Shown here piece after piece: positions 47,420-57,612 of a DNA stretch of 64,000 bases (within the stretch, counting starts at the first letter, position 1; every line of letters starts with the position of its first letter). This stretch comes from Mesorhizobium sp. YIM 152430 (GTDB lineage: Bacteria > Pseudomonadota > Alphaproteobacteria > Rhizobiales > Rhizobiaceae): NCBI RefSeq assembly GCF_029210365.1, contig NZ_JARGES010000046.1, forward strand, positions 62,001 to 126,000, given 5' to 3'. Below the pieces are notes generated by a model. It was not told where the DNA came from. It searched no databases and was given only the letters and a program-made list of their open reading frames with translations. A program made the translations under genes and the position numbers.

Positions 47420-47668
47420 CTAATTCCCCACATCCATATCCGTGATCTGCTTCTCTCCCTCGATTTCCTCATAGGCGAGCAGCACGTCCATGCCTTCCGA
47501 AATCGCCTCGATGTCGAACTCGCCGGGCAGCTTGTAGACGTTTCCGTTTTCGAGCGTGATCGTCATCGCCTCGCGGTCGATGGCGGTGATCGGACCTTCG
47601 TCATTGGCGGCGAGGGCTGCCGAGGCGAAGAGCGCGGCGGCGGCGGTGAGAAGGGCGATCTTGCGCAT
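47420..47668 (-). CDS. DUF1344 small secreted protein
   Basis: An 82-residue protein with a clear signal peptide (KIALLTAAAALFASAALA, cut near residue 20) and the DUF1344 body EGPITAIDREAMTITLENGNVYKLPGEFDIEAISEGMDVLLAYEEIEGEKQITDMDV, a small beta-barrel-like domain. It is periplasmic; function unknown. Start ATG 47668 follows GGAGG at 9 bases. It is divergent from aroC. Confidence 0.82.
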   Translation of the reverse strand: MRKIALLTAAAALFASAALAANDEGPITAIDREAMTITLENGNVYKLPGEFDIEAISEGMDVLLAYEEIEGEKQITDMDVGN

Positions 47669-47812
47669 CAGATGAAATCCTCCGGATTCTCGTTTGAGGC
47701 TGTTTGAAACGAAACAATGTGTCAAAACTCCGCGCGGTTTGACCCCCCGCGAAAACGCCAATAGAAGCGGTGGCGAAACGGCCCTCGACGGGCCGGCGGG
47801 GCAGGGACCAGC

Positions 47813-48904
47813 ATGTCGCACAACACGTTCGGGCATCTCTTTCGCGTGACGACCTGGGGCGAAAGCCACGGGCCGGCGCTCGGCTGCGTGGTCGACGGCT
47901 GTCCGCCCGGAATCAGGTTCCAGCTTTCCGACATCCAGGCCGATCTCGACCGCCGCCGCCCCGGCAAGTCGCGCTTCGTCACCCAGCGCCAGGAGCCCGA
48001 CCAGGTGAAGATCCTGTCCGGCGTGCTGGAAGATGGCGACGAACTCGTCACCACCGGCACGCCCGTCTCGATGCTGATCGAGAATGTCGACCAGCGCTCC
48101 AAGGATTACGGCGAGATCGCCCGGCAGTATCGCCCCGGCCATGCCGACTACACCTATGACGTCAAATACGGCCTGCGCGACTATCGCGGCGGCGGGCGCT
48201 CGTCGGCCCGCGAGACGGCGGCCCGCGTCGCCGCGGGCGCGCTCGCGCGAAAGGTGGTGCCCGGCATGGTCGTGCGCGGCGCGCTCGTCTCGATGGGCGT
48301 CAAGGACATCGACCGCGCCAACTGGGATTGGGATTTCGTTCAGTCGGCCAACAACCCGTTCTTCACGCCCGACCCGAAATCCGTGCCCGTCTTCGAGGAG
48401 TATCTCGACGGCATCCGCAAGTCCGGCTCCTCCGTCGGCGCCATCGTCGAGATCGTCGCCGATAATGTTCCCGCCGGCCTCGGCGCGCCGATCTACGCCA
48501 AGCTCGACCAGGAGATCGCGTCGGGCCTGATGTCGATCAACGCCGTCAAGGGCGTCGAGATCGGCAACGGTTTCGACGCCGCCCGCATCACCGGCGAGGA
48601 GAATGCCGACGAGATGCGCATGGGCAATGACGGCCCGCGCTTTTTGTCCAACAAGGCCGGCGGCATCCTCGGCGGCATCTCTACCGGCCAGCCGGTCGTC
48701 GCCCGCTTCGCCGTCAAGCCGACCTCGTCGATCCTCAACACGCGCCAGTCGATCGATGTCGACGGCCAGGAAGTCGACATCCGCACCAAGGGCCGCCACG
48801 ACCCCTGCGTCGGCATCCGCGCCGTCCCGATCGGCGAGGCGATGGTCGCCTGCGCGATCGCGGATCATTATTTGAGACATCGCGGCCAGACGGGCCGCAT
48901 CTAG
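47813..48904 (+). CDS. aroC: Chorismate synthase
   Basis: A 363-residue FMN-dependent enzyme that turns EPSP into chorismate, the end of the shikimate pathway and precursor of the aromatic amino acids. Signatures: [72 protein letters not shown] and [23 protein letters not shown]. Ribosome-binding site GGGGCAGGGA. It ends 18 bases before ribB, probably the same operon. Confidence 0.96.
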   Translation: MSHNTFGHLFRVTTWGESHGPALGCVVDGCPPGIRFQLSDIQADLDRRRPGKSRFVTQRQEPDQVKILSGVLEDGDELVTTGTPVSMLIENVDQRSKDYGEIARQYRPGHADYTYDVKYGLRDYRGGGRSSARETAARVAAGALARKVVPGMVVRGALVSMGVKDIDRANWDWDFVQSANNPFFTPDPKSVPVFEEYLDGIRKSGSSVGAIVEIVADNVPAGLGAPIYAKLDQEIASGLMSINAVKGVEIGNGFDAARITGEENADEMRMGNDGPRFLSNKAGGILGGISTGQPVVARFAVKPTSSILNTRQSIDVDGQEVDIRTKGRHDPCVGIRAVPIGEAMVACAIADHYLRHRGQTGRI

Positions 48905-48922
48905 TCAGGGTTCATCCAGTCC

Positions 48923-50023
48923 ATGCCTTACGACCAGCAAAAGACCGTCGAAGCCATCCGCGCCTTCGAGCGTGGCGAGATCGTCGTCGTCATGGACGAT
49001 GACGGCCGCGAGAACGAGGGCGATCTGATCGTCGCCGCCGTTCATTGCACGCCCGAGAAAATGGCCTTCATCGTGCGCCACACCTCGGGCATCGTCTGCA
49101 CGCCGATGACGCGCGAGGACGCCAAGCGGCTGAATTTGAACCCGATGGTCGCCGACAATGACGCACCGCACTCGACGGCCTTCACGGTGTCTGTCGATTT
49201 CAAGCACGGCACGACCACCGGCATCTCGGCCGAGGACCGCACGCTGACGGCGCGCAATCTCGCCAACGGCAATGTCGGCGCGGCCGATTTCGTCCGTCCC
49301 GGCCACATCTTCCCGCTCGTCGCCCGCGAGGGCGGGGTGCTCATGCGCTCCGGCCACACCGAGGCCGCCGTCGATCTTTGCAAGCTCGCCGGCCTCCCCC
49401 CGGTCGGCGTCATCTGCGAACTCGTCAATGACGACGGCACGGTGATGCGCGGCCCGCAGGTCCAGGGCTTCGCCCGCCAGCATGGGCTGAAGGAAGTCTC
49501 CGTCGCAGACCTGATCGCCTATCGCCAGCGCCAGGAAACGCTGATCGAGCGCATCTCCGATTTCGAGATCGAGACGCCCGGCGGCAAGGCGCGCGCGCTG
49601 ACCTACCGCCTGCCATGGGACACGATGCACCACCTCGCCATCGTCTTCGGCGACATTCGCGACGGCCGCGACGTGCCGGTCCGGCTCCACACCGAGGACG
49701 TCGTCGCCGACGTGTTCGGCACGGGGTCCGAATTGAAGGACATGCTCGCCAAATTCGGCAGCGAGCGCGGCGTGCTGGTCTATCTGCGCGAAGGCTCGGT
49801 CGGCGTGGCGCACAATGCGCGCAACCGGCCGATGGGCGAGCGCGAGGCGCATGAGGAGGCAATGGTGCGCGAGGACGAATGGCGCGAGATCGGCCTCGGC
49901 GCTCAAATCCTGCGCGATCTCGGCATCTCGTCGATCCGCCTTCTGGCCTCGCGCCCGCGTCACTATATCGGCCTCGAGGGCTTCGGCATCGAAATCGCGT
50001 CGACCGAGATCATCCAGAGCTGA
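48923..50023 (+). CDS. ribB: 3,4-dihydroxy-2-butanone 4-phosphate synthase with degenerate GTP cyclohydrolase II domain (RibBX type)
   Basis: A 366-residue protein. The N-terminal DHBP synthase domain is complete: VMDDDGRENEGDLIVAA, HTSGIVC, DADHTA-equivalent DFKHGTTTGISAEDRTLTAR, and RPGHIFPLVAREGGVLMRSGHTEAAVDLCKLAG. The C-terminal domain (about 205-366) follows the GTP cyclohydrolase II layout but lacks its three zinc Cys (LHTEDVVADVFGTGSELKDML instead of a C-x10-C-x-C pattern) and catalytic residues. This matches the RibBX variant described in Proteobacteria. It makes the four-carbon riboflavin precursor; a separate RibA is needed. Confidence 0.92.
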   Translation: MPYDQQKTVEAIRAFERGEIVVVMDDDGRENEGDLIVAAVHCTPEKMAFIVRHTSGIVCTPMTREDAKRLNLNPMVADNDAPHSTAFTVSVDFKHGTTTGISAEDRTLTARNLANGNVGAADFVRPGHIFPLVAREGGVLMRSGHTEAAVDLCKLAGLPPVGVICELVNDDGTVMRGPQVQGFARQHGLKEVSVADLIAYRQRQETLIERISDFEIETPGGKARALTYRLPWDTMHHLAIVFGDIRDGRDVPVRLHTEDVVADVFGTGSELKDMLAKFGSERGVLVYLREGSVGVAHNARNRPMGEREAHEEAMVREDEWREIGLGAQILRDLGISSIRLLASRPRHYIGLEGFGIEIASTEIIQS

Positions 50024-50097
50024 TCGCTGTTGATCGCTGGCAGGAAGTGAAATCGGGGCGTGGCCACGCGCCCTGATCGGCCCTATATCATGCGCCC

Positions 50098-51024
50098 ATG
50101 GTCACACGTCTCTACACGCACCCGATCTATCTCGAACATCTGATGCCCGCCGGCCACCCCGAGCGGCCGGACCGCCTGCGCGCGCTGGAACGCGCGCTGG
50201 AGGCCGAGGCGTTCGAGCGGCTCGACCGGCATCTGTCGCCGATGGGCGACATCGAAACCGTGCTCTACGCCCACCCGCAAAGCCATGTCGACAAGCTGCG
50301 CGCGCTGATCCCGGCAGAAGGTTTGGCAAGCATCGACGGCGACACCACGGTCAGCCCGAAGAGCCTCGACGCGGCGCTCACCGCCGTCGGCGCCGCCAAT
50401 GCGGCTGTTGACGATGTCTTCGCCGGCCGCGCCGACAATGTCTTCGTGGCCTCCCGCCCGCCCGGCCACCACGCCGAGAAGGCGACGGCGATGGGGTTCT
50501 GCCTCTTCAACCACGCCGCCATCGCCGCCCGCCACGCCCAGAAGGCGCACGGCGCCGAGCGCGTCGCGATCGTCGATTGGGACGTCCATCACGGCAACGG
50601 CACGCAGGACATCTTCTACGACGACCCGTCCGTGCTCTACTGCTCCACGCACCAGATGCCGCTCTATCCGGGCACCGGCGCGAAATCCGAGACCGGCGCC
50701 GGCAACATCGTCAACGCGCCGCTCGATCCGGGCACCGGCAGCGAAACCTTCCGCGAGGCGTTCAACGGCCGCGTCCTTCCCGCGCTCGACGAGTTCCGCC
50801 CCGACCTCATCATCATCTCCGCCGGCTTCGACGCGCACCACCGCGACCCGCTCGCCGAGATCAACCTGACCGAAGACGATTTCGACTGGGCGACGGGCGA
50901 ACTGATGGAGCGCGCGACGCGCCATTCGAACAACCGCCTCGTCTCGCTGCTCGAAGGCGGCTACGATTTGCAGGGCCTGGCCTTCTCGGCCGCCGTCCAC
51001 ATCGCCCGCCTGATGAAGGGATGA
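50098..51024 (+). CDS. Histone deacetylase-family protein (class II-like)
   Basis: A 308-residue zinc amidohydrolase-fold deacetylase. Signatures: [27 protein letters not shown], catalytic [29 protein letters not shown], and the zinc site [31 protein letters not shown]. Bacterial members deacetylate polyamines, acetoin-like or protein substrates; which applies here is unknown. Its neighbour by a few bases is xseB, a conserved pair in Hyphomicrobiales. No good ribosome-binding site is visible before 50098. Confidence 0.87.
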   Translation: MVTRLYTHPIYLEHLMPAGHPERPDRLRALERALEAEAFERLDRHLSPMGDIETVLYAHPQSHVDKLRALIPAEGLASIDGDTTVSPKSLDAALTAVGAANAAVDDVFAGRADNVFVASRPPGHHAEKATAMGFCLFNHAAIAARHAQKAHGAERVAIVDWDVHHGNGTQDIFYDDPSVLYCSTHQMPLYPGTGAKSETGAGNIVNAPLDPGTGSETFREAFNGRVLPALDEFRPDLIIISAGFDAHHRDPLAEINLTEDDFDWATGELMERATRHSNNRLVSLLEGGYDLQGLAFSAAVHIARLMKG

Positions 51025-51026
51025 CC

Positions 51027-51284
51027 ATGACCGACCAGACCACCCCGAATGCCGACATCAAGGCGATGAGCTTCGAACAGGCGCTGGAAGCGCTGGAGCG
51101 CATCGTCGACGACCTCGAGCGCGGCGACGTCCCCCTCGACCAGTCGATCCGCATCTACGAGCGCGGCGAAGCCTTGAAGGCGCATTGCGACCAGCTTCTG
51201 AAGGCGGCCGAAGACAAGGTGGAGAAGATCCGTCTGTCGCGGGATGGCAAGCCGATGGGCACGGAGCCGCTCGACGGGGACTGA
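51027..51284 (+). CDS. xseB: Exodeoxyribonuclease VII small subunit
   Basis: An 85-residue helical protein: [60 protein letters not shown], the XseB pattern of paired coiled-coil helices that bind XseA in the single-strand nuclease complex. Start ATG 51027 has AAGGG at about six bases; ATG 51021, overlapping the deacetylase stop, is the alternative. The following gene, two bases away, is foreign-looking. Confidence 0.92.
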   Translation: MTDQTTPNADIKAMSFEQALEALERIVDDLERGDVPLDQSIRIYERGEALKAHCDQLLKAAEDKVEKIRLSRDGKPMGTEPLDGD

Positions 51285-51286
51285 AC

Positions 51287-52228
51287 ATGATCAAAACATC
51301 AATTCCCATACCATTACCTGAAGTTGGGTCGGTCGGAGGGATTGATGTCGGATGGTCGGAGAAGCGAGCGTCAAGCGCTGTCGCTCGCATAAGCTGGAAT
51401 GCAACGTCGATCGACGTAAATGTAAAGCGGTTTCGCGCAATCGAATCTGAGCGCTCAGCTACAATCTTGGAAGTACTCTCCGGCGGCGCACTTTGCGTCG
51501 CAATCGACGGACCGCTTCTTACTGGCTTTGCGGATGGCTCAACCTACCGATTTGCAGAGCGAGTGCTGACTTTAGGGTTTCAGCCATACATCGGTAAGCC
51601 CGGTCAAACGAGCTCATACAATGGGCGACTGCTAAATTGGCACGCCACGCGTTGCGCGATGCTCCTCGCGAATGCTCGCTTGGTCGAACGTGCCGAGCAC
51701 GAAGAGAAAATTCATTCACTCGCTATCGTCGAAGCGTTTCCAACGTCATTTCTTGGCGTGCTTTTACGAGACCCAAATGGGCTCAAAAATAAACGTAAAG
51801 CATCGTCCGATATTTTTTACGGGGTGCTTGCAGAGACTGGTACTTTGGAGGAATTGGTTTGTTCACTTCTTCCAGCGCGACAGCTAAAATTCTCATTCGA
51901 TGAATTTCGAAATCACGACGATCGGGCCGCGATCGTCTGCGCCATCACTGCTCTTTGCGTTGCGGCTGGCGAGTACACAGCCGTCGGTGACGATGATGGA
52001 TGGATTATCCTGCCGCCCTTCAGATGCATTCAGCCGTGGGCACATGAACGGTTCAAGCAGAATGCAGGCAGACTTAAAGCAGAGGGCATCGTTCCAAAGT
52101 CCAGTGCTATAAAGCTTGGTCTGCTTGCGGGAATGTATAATAAGCTATCACTTGAAGAATTCAATGCATTGGACGACGAAATAACCGAACATTTCCTGAA
52201 TGGTAGCATCTTCCCGGAGGTCACATGA
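51287..52228 (+). CDS. DUF429-like protein, AT-rich insert
   Basis: A 313-residue protein. The N-terminal half has GGIDVGWSEKRASSAVARI and GALCVAIDGPLLTGF, the pattern of DUF429 (RNase H-like fold with Asp residues at the ends of the strands), and later IHSLAIVEAFPTSFLGVLL, FDEFRNHDDRAAIVCAITALCVAAGEYTAVGDDDGWIILPP. Sampled lines average about 46% GC against 65-70% in the flanking genes, and codon choice is unlike theirs. It starts two bases after xseB and its TGA overlaps the pirin ATG, so it is seamlessly placed in a conserved operon. No function can be assigned; a nuclease-type or nucleotide-binding role is possible from the fold. Confidence 0.78.
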   Translation: MIKTSIPIPLPEVGSVGGIDVGWSEKRASSAVARISWNATSIDVNVKRFRAIESERSATILEVLSGGALCVAIDGPLLTGFADGSTYRFAERVLTLGFQPYIGKPGQTSSYNGRLLNWHATRCAMLLANARLVERAEHEEKIHSLAIVEAFPTSFLGVLLRDPNGLKNKRKASSDIFYGVLAETGTLEELVCSLLPARQLKFSFDEFRNHDDRAAIVCAITALCVAAGEYTAVGDDDGWIILPPFRCIQPWAHERFKQNAGRLKAEGIVPKSSAIKLGLLAGMYNKLSLEEFNALDDEITEHFLNGSIFPEVT

Positions 52229-53145
52229 GCTTCTTCCCTGGAACCGATCCCGCTGCCGGCGATGCCTTCGCCTGCGATGCCATCGAGACCCTGATCATCC
52301 CGCGCGCCCATGACATTGGCGGCCTCGAAGTGCGCCGCGCATTGCCGTCCGCACGCCGCCGTCTCGTCGGGCCGTTCATCTTTTTCGACCGCATGGGGCC
52401 GGCGATCCTGCGCGCGGGGCAGGCGCTCGACGTGCGCCCGCACCCGCATATAGGGCTGTCGACCGTCACCTATCTCTTCGATGGCAAGATCCGGCACCGC
52501 GATTCGCTCGGCACCGAAATGGTAATCGAACCGGGCGATGTGAACCTGATGACGGCCGGTCGCGGCATCGTTCATTCTGAGCGCTCGCCCGAGGAATTGC
52601 GAGGTGGTCCGTTGTCGATTTCCGGCCTCCAGACATGGCTGGCTCTGCCGGAAGACAAGGAGGAGATCGCGCCGCTGTTCGAGAATACCGGCCGCGCCGA
52701 ACTTCCCGAGATCGACGGCGAGGAGGCGACCGGCCGTGTCGTCATCGGCTCGTTTTCCGGCCTCAGGGCGTCGGTCCGCACCGCGTCCGACACGCTCTAT
52801 GTGGACATCACGTTGAAGCCCGGCGGGCGCATTCCCATCCCCGCCGAAACCGAGGAGCGCGCGATTTATCTGTTGGAAGGCGAGGTTGAGATTGCGGGCG
52901 ACCGCTTCGCCAACAACCAGCTTCTCGTTTTCCGGGAGGGCGACCAGATCGTCGTGTCGTCAGAACGCGGAGCGCATTTGATGCTGTTCGGCGGTGCCTC
53001 GCTCGGCTCGCAGCGCTATATCTGGTGGAACTTCGTCTCGTCGTCGAAAGAACGCATCGAACAGGCGAAGGAGGAATGGCGCACCGGCCGGTTCGACATC
53101 GTGCCGGGCGACGCCGAGGAGCGCATTCCGCTTCCCGAGGGCTGA
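52225..53145 (+). CDS. Pirin family protein
   Basis: A 306-residue bicupin: [69 protein letters not shown] contains the metal-binding His and Glu of pirins. Some pirins have quercetinase or regulatory activity; the role here is unknown. Its ATG overlaps the stop of the DUF429-like gene, and its GGAGG ribosome-binding site lies within that gene's last codons. dxs follows after 61 bases. Confidence 0.88.
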   Translation: MSFFPGTDPAAGDAFACDAIETLIIPRAHDIGGLEVRRALPSARRRLVGPFIFFDRMGPAILRAGQALDVRPHPHIGLSTVTYLFDGKIRHRDSLGTEMVIEPGDVNLMTAGRGIVHSERSPEELRGGPLSISGLQTWLALPEDKEEIAPLFENTGRAELPEIDGEEATGRVVIGSFSGLRASVRTASDTLYVDITLKPGGRIPIPAETEERAIYLLEGEVEIAGDRFANNQLLVFREGDQIVVSSERGAHLMLFGGASLGSQRYIWWNFVSSSKERIEQAKEEWRTGRFDIVPGDAEERIPLPEG

Positions 53146-53206
53146 GCGTCGCATTTACTTTCGCAACCCGAGCCACTATCTCCCCGTTAACGCGCGACGA
53201 GAGATC

Positions 53207-55129
53207 ATGGCACCTGTGAAATCACCCCCCGAGACGCCGCTTCTGGACCAGGTCAAGGTTCCGGCGGACCTTCGCCGCCTGAAGGAAGGCGACCTGCCGC
53301 AACTGGCGGACGAATTGCGTCACGAACTGATCGACGCCGTCTCGCAGACAGGCGGGCATCTGGGCGCGGGGCTGGGTGTCGTCGAACTGACGGTCGCGTT
53401 GCATTACGTCTTCGACACGCCCGCCGACCGCATCATCTGGGACGTCGGCCATCAGGCTTATCCGCACAAGATCCTGACCGGCCGGCGCGACCGCATTCGC
53501 ACCCTGCGCCAGGAAAACGGCCTGTCCGGTTTCACCAAGCGCTCCGAAAGCGAATACGACCCGTTCGGCGCGGCGCATTCCTCGACCTCGATTTCGGCCG
53601 GGCTCGGCATGGCCGTGGCGCGCGACCTGTCGGGCGCGAAGAACAACGTCATCGCCGTCATCGGCGACGGCGCGATGTCGGCCGGCATGGCCTATGAGGC
53701 GATGAACAATGCCGGCGCGCTCGACGCGCGGCTGATCGTCATCCTCAACGACAACGACATGTCGATCGCCCCGCCCTCCGGCGCGATGAGCCACTATCTG
53801 GCGCGCCTCGCCTCCGGTTCGACCTATGCCGGCATCCGCGATTTCGGCAAGAAGCTGACCTCCTATCTCGGCAAGCGCGCCGACAAGGCGATCACCCGCG
53901 CGGTCGAGCACGCGCGTGGCTACGTCACCGGCGGAACGCTTTTCGAGGAACTCGGATTCTTCCATATCGGCCCGATCGACGGCCACAATCTGGAACATCT
54001 CGTCCCGGTCCTGAAGAATGTCCGCGACAATGGCGACGGGCCGATCCTGATCCACGTCGTGACCAAGAAGGGTAAAGGCTACGCGCACGCCGAGGAAGCC
54101 GCCGACAAATATCACGGCGTCTCCAGGTTCGACGTCATTTCCGGCGCGCAGGCCAAGGCCCCCGCCAACGCGCCGGCCTATACCAGGGTCTTCGCCGATG
54201 CGCTGATCCAGGAAGCGCGCGAGGACGAGAAGATCGTCGCGGTGACGGCTGCCATGCCGTCCGGCACCGGCCTCGACCATTTCGGCAAGGAATTTCCCGG
54301 CCGCACCTTCGATGTGGGCATCGCCGAGCAGCACGGCGTCACCTTCGCCGCCGGTCTTGCGACCGAAGGCTACAAGCCCTTCGCCACCATCTATTCGACC
54401 TTCCTCCAGCGCGCCTACGATCAGGTCGTCCACGACGTCGCGATCCAGCATCTGCCGGTGCGCTTTCCCATCGATCGGGCGGGTTATGTCGGCGCGGACG
54501 GCGCCACCCATTGCGGCGCGTTCGACGTCACCTATCTCGCCTCGCTCCCCGGTTTCGTCGTCATGGCCGCCGCCGACGAGGCGGAACTGAAACACATGGT
54601 GCGCACCGCCGCCGCCTATGATGACGGGCCGATCTCCTTTCGCTATCCGCGCGGCAACGGCGTCGGCGTCGAAATGCCCGCGCGGGGCGAAATTCTGGAG
54701 ATCGGCAAAGGCCGCATCGTCAAGCAAGGCACCAAGGTCGCGCTTCTGTCCTTCGGCACGCGCCTGGCCGACTGCCTGCTCGCGGCCGAGGAACTCGACG
54801 CGGCAGGTCTTTCCACCACCGTCGCCGATGCCCGCTTCGCCAAGCCGCTTGACGAGGACCTCGTCCGCCGCCTCGCGCGCGAGCACGAGGTACTGGTCAC
54901 CGTCGAGGAAGGCGCGATCGGCGGCTTTGCCAGCCACGTCCTCCATTTCCTCGCCCATGAGGGTCTGCTCGAAACCGGCATCAAGGTGCGCCCGCTGGTC
55001 CTGCCTGATGCATTCACGGACCATGCGAAGCCGGAAAAGATGTATGCCGATGCGGGTCTCGATTCCGCCGGCATCGTCCGCACCGTCTTTGCCGCTCTGG
55101 GCCGCGACCGCGCAGCCGCCACCGCGTGA
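53207..55129 (+). CDS. dxs: 1-deoxy-D-xylulose-5-phosphate synthase
   Basis: A 640-residue thiamine-diphosphate enzyme that condenses pyruvate and glyceraldehyde 3-phosphate, the first step of the MEP isoprenoid pathway. Signatures: [39 protein letters not shown], the ThDP motif [32 protein letters not shown] and [39 protein letters not shown]. Start ATG 53207. Its stop overlaps the GTG of tlyA. Confidence 0.96.
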   Translation: MAPVKSPPETPLLDQVKVPADLRRLKEGDLPQLADELRHELIDAVSQTGGHLGAGLGVVELTVALHYVFDTPADRIIWDVGHQAYPHKILTGRRDRIRTLRQENGLSGFTKRSESEYDPFGAAHSSTSISAGLGMAVARDLSGAKNNVIAVIGDGAMSAGMAYEAMNNAGALDARLIVILNDNDMSIAPPSGAMSHYLARLASGSTYAGIRDFGKKLTSYLGKRADKAITRAVEHARGYVTGGTLFEELGFFHIGPIDGHNLEHLVPVLKNVRDNGDGPILIHVVTKKGKGYAHAEEAADKYHGVSRFDVISGAQAKAPANAPAYTRVFADALIQEAREDEKIVAVTAAMPSGTGLDHFGKEFPGRTFDVGIAEQHGVTFAAGLATEGYKPFATIYSTFLQRAYDQVVHDVAIQHLPVRFPIDRAGYVGADGATHCGAFDVTYLASLPGFVVMAAADEAELKHMVRTAAAYDDGPISFRYPRGNGVGVEMPARGEILEIGKGRIVKQGTKVALLSFGTRLADCLLAAEELDAAGLSTTVADARFAKPLDEDLVRRLAREHEVLVTVEEGAIGGFASHVLHFLAHEGLLETGIKVRPLVLPDAFTDHAKPEKMYADAGLDSAGIVRTVFAALGRDRAAATA

Positions 55130-55875
55130 ACGCGGAAAGGACGCGACTGGACGAATTGCTCGTCGCGCGCGGGCATTTCGCATCGCGCTCGCGGGCGCGC
55201 GACGCGATCCTGCGCGGCACGGTCTGCGTTGCCGGCGCGGTGGTGACCAAACCCGGCCTCGGCGTTTCCTCGGATGCCGAAATCACCGTCGACGACCCGG
55301 CGCAGGACTATGTTTCCCGCGCGGCGCTGAAGCTCGTCCACGCGCTCGATGCGTTCGGCATCGATCCCGACGGCACGACAGCGCTCGACATCGGCGCCTC
55401 GACCGGCGGCTTCACGCAGGTTTTGCTCGACCGCGGCGCGGCGCATGTCTTCGCCATCGATGTCGGCCATGACCAGCTCGACGCGGCGCTCGCCGGCGAC
55501 CCGCGCGTCACCTCCATCGAGCGCCTCAACGCCCGCGATCTTGCCGCCGAGCACCTGAACGGCATCGCACCCGATTTCCTCGTCTCCGACGTCTCCTTCA
55601 TCTCGCTGAAGCTAGCCCTGCCGCCCGCACTCGCCCTTGCGGCGCCTGGCGCGCGCGGCGTCTTCCTGGTCAAGCCGCAATTCGAGGCGGGCCGCGATGC
55701 GATCCGCAAGGGCGGTCTCCTGCGCGATCCGGCCCAGGCTGAAATCGTCGCCGAAGACCTTCGGAACTGGCTCGACGCCATGCCCGGCTGGCGCGTGACC
55801 GGGCTCGTCCCGTCACCCATAGAGGGCGGCGACGGCAACCGCGAATTCCTTTTGGCCGGAGTGAAGGACCGATGA
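55126..55875 (+). CDS. tlyA: TlyA family rRNA (cytidine-2'-O)-methyltransferase, GTG start
   Basis: A 249-residue protein: an N-terminal S4 RNA-binding domain ([32 protein letters not shown]) and an FtsJ-like methyltransferase domain with SAM loop [20 protein letters not shown] and [14 protein letters not shown]. Family members methylate ribosomal RNA 2'-O positions, and some are called hemolysins. The GTG start at 55126 overlaps the dxs stop; the end overlaps the next ATG by 4 bases. Confidence 0.92.
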   Translation: MNAERTRLDELLVARGHFASRSRARDAILRGTVCVAGAVVTKPGLGVSSDAEITVDDPAQDYVSRAALKLVHALDAFGIDPDGTTALDIGASTGGFTQVLLDRGAAHVFAIDVGHDQLDAALAGDPRVTSIERLNARDLAAEHLNGIAPDFLVSDVSFISLKLALPPALALAAPGARGVFLVKPQFEAGRDAIRKGGLLRDPAQAEIVAEDLRNWLDAMPGWRVTGLVPSPIEGGDGNREFLLAGVKDR

Positions 55876-57116
55876 GCACCGCGCTCACCATCGACCATCT
55901 GGGTTCGCAAGGCGATGGGGTTGCGCTCTCCGGCAATAGCCAGATTTTCGTGCCCTTCACGCTGCCCGGCGAGCGCGTGACGGCGGCGGTCGGCAAGAAC
56001 CGCGCCGACCTTCTCGCCGTGCTCGACCCGGCGCCCGAACGCGTCGTGCCCGCCTGCCGCCATTTCGGCACCTGCGGCGGCTGCGCGCTGCAACACATGG
56101 CCGACCCTGCCTATCGCGCATGGAAGCGCGACAAGGTCGTCGCCGCATTGAAGGGCAGGGGCATCGATGCGCCCGTCGGCGATATCGTCGTCTGTCCGCT
56201 GCATTCGCGCCGTCGCGTCGTCTTCGCCGTCCGCCGCACCGAGCGCGCGATGCTGCTCGGTTACAACCAGGCGCTCTCGCATCAGATCGTCGACATCGAG
56301 GAATGCCCGATCTCGGCTCCTGCCATCGTTGCCGCACGCGACAAGCTGCGCGACCTCGCCCGCATTCTCGCCAATACCGGCGACGCCTTCCGCATGGCCG
56401 TCACCGCGACCGAAACCGGCCTCGACATCGAATTGCGCGACGCCGGCAAGCTGACCGACGCCGCCCGCCACGCTGCCTCCCGCCTCGCCATTGGCGCCGG
56501 CTTCGCGCGCGTCAGCGTCGACGGCGAAATCGTCATCGAGCCGAAAAAGCCGGTGCTGATGGCCGGCGACGTCGCGGTCAATCCGCCGCCCGGCGCCTTC
56601 GCCCAGGCCGTCGCTCATGCCGAGGGCGCGATGGCGACGCTCGTCATCGAGCATTTGCGCCGGGCGAAGAACGTTGCGGACCTGTTCTGCGGTTGGGGCA
56701 CCTTCGCGCTCAGGCTCGCGAAACGCTCACAGGTCCACGCCGTCGAAGCGGACGCCCCGGCGCTTGCCGCCCTCGACCGCGCCTTCCGCTTCGCCGATGG
56801 CCTGAAGACCGTCACTACGGAAAAGCGCGATCTTTTCCGCCGCCCGCTGACCTTCAAGGAGATCGACGCCCGCTTCGACGGCCTCGTCTTCGACCCGCCC
56901 CGCGCCGGCGCTGAAGATCAGGCCAGACAGATCGCGCGCTCGAGCGTGCCATATGTCGCCGCCGTCTCCTGCAACCCCGTCACACTCGCCCGCGACCTCG
57001 AAATCCTGATCTCCGGCGGCTACGCGCTGAAATCCGTGACGCCCGTCGACCAGTTCCTCTGGTCGCCGCATGTCGAAGCCGTGGCACTTTTGGAGAAGCC
57101 GAAGAAGCGGCGGTGA
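55872..57116 (+). CDS. Class I SAM-dependent RNA (uracil-5-)methyltransferase, TrmA/RumA family
   Basis: A 414-residue protein. An N-terminal TRAM-like domain (IDHLGSQGDGVALSGNSQIFVPFTLPGERVTA) is followed by iron-sulfur Cys in CRHFGTCGGCALQHM with a further Cys in EECPIS, a SAM site VADLFCGWGTFALRLA, and the catalytic Cys region VAAVSCNPVTLARDLEIL. It adds a methyl group to C5 of a uridine in rRNA or tRNA. Its start overlaps tlyA, continuing the dxs operon. Confidence 0.9.
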   Translation: MSTALTIDHLGSQGDGVALSGNSQIFVPFTLPGERVTAAVGKNRADLLAVLDPAPERVVPACRHFGTCGGCALQHMADPAYRAWKRDKVVAALKGRGIDAPVGDIVVCPLHSRRRVVFAVRRTERAMLLGYNQALSHQIVDIEECPISAPAIVAARDKLRDLARILANTGDAFRMAVTATETGLDIELRDAGKLTDAARHAASRLAIGAGFARVSVDGEIVIEPKKPVLMAGDVAVNPPPGAFAQAVAHAEGAMATLVIEHLRRAKNVADLFCGWGTFALRLAKRSQVHAVEADAPALAALDRAFRFADGLKTVTTEKRDLFRRPLTFKEIDARFDGLVFDPPRAGAEDQARQIARSSVPYVAAVSCNPVTLARDLEILISGGYALKSVTPVDQFLWSPHVEAVALLEKPKKRR

Positions 57117-57246
57117 AAAATTCGCCGGTTCTTCCTCGCCGCTCGTCGGTCGGAATGGCGTCCTTACCAGTGATCTTGAATTGCGCATGAATTGAGCGTA
57201 AATCTGGCATTGACTTGATAATAGAAGCGCACGAAAGGGCATGATC

Positions 57247-57612
57247 ATGGCAACGCTCGATGCATTCGCGTCCCACTATGGCGATGGCGCGACGCCGTTC
57301 CTGTCGCCGCGCCGCGTGGCCGAACGGCTCGGTGTCACGATGAGCGAACTGGCCGGCCTCGTCGGCCTTGCCCGCAACACGCTGGCCTCGGTCAAGGGCG
57401 GGCGCAAGGTCGATGCGGCGCTGAGCCCGCTCGTGCGCATTCTTGCCATGGCCGCCGAAATGACTGGCAGCGACGCCCGTGCCGCCATCTGGTTCAAGCA
57501 CCAGCCCATCCCTGGCTGGGCCGGCAAGACGGCCTACGATCTGGTCGGCGAAGGCAAGGGCGACAAGGTTCTCACCTATCTCGAATCGGTGCGCGCCGGA
57601 ATCTATGCCTGA
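57247..57612 (+). CDS. Xre/MbcA/ParS-type antitoxin
   Basis: A 121-residue protein. Helix-turn-helix part FLSPRRVAERLGVTMSELAGLVGLARNTLASVKGGRKVDAALSP is followed by the MbcA/ParS toxin-binding part LVRILAMAAEMTGSDARAAIWFKHQPIPGWAGKTAYDLVGEGKGDKVLTYLESVRAGIYA. It pairs with the RES-domain protein, whose ATG lies 8 bases inside this gene's end. ATG 57247 is chosen because AAAGGG is 7 bases upstream; ATG 57241 is too close to it. Confidence 0.87.
   Translation: MATLDAFASHYGDGATPFLSPRRVAERLGVTMSELAGLVGLARNTLASVKGGRKVDAALSPLVRILAMAAEMTGSDARAAIWFKHQPIPGWAGKTAYDLVGEGKGDKVLTYLESVRAGIYA

Noticed and set aside
53222-55183. 653-codon minus-strand frame opposite dxs
   Set aside because: Shadow of dxs; repetitive Asp/Gly/Arg/Val composition.
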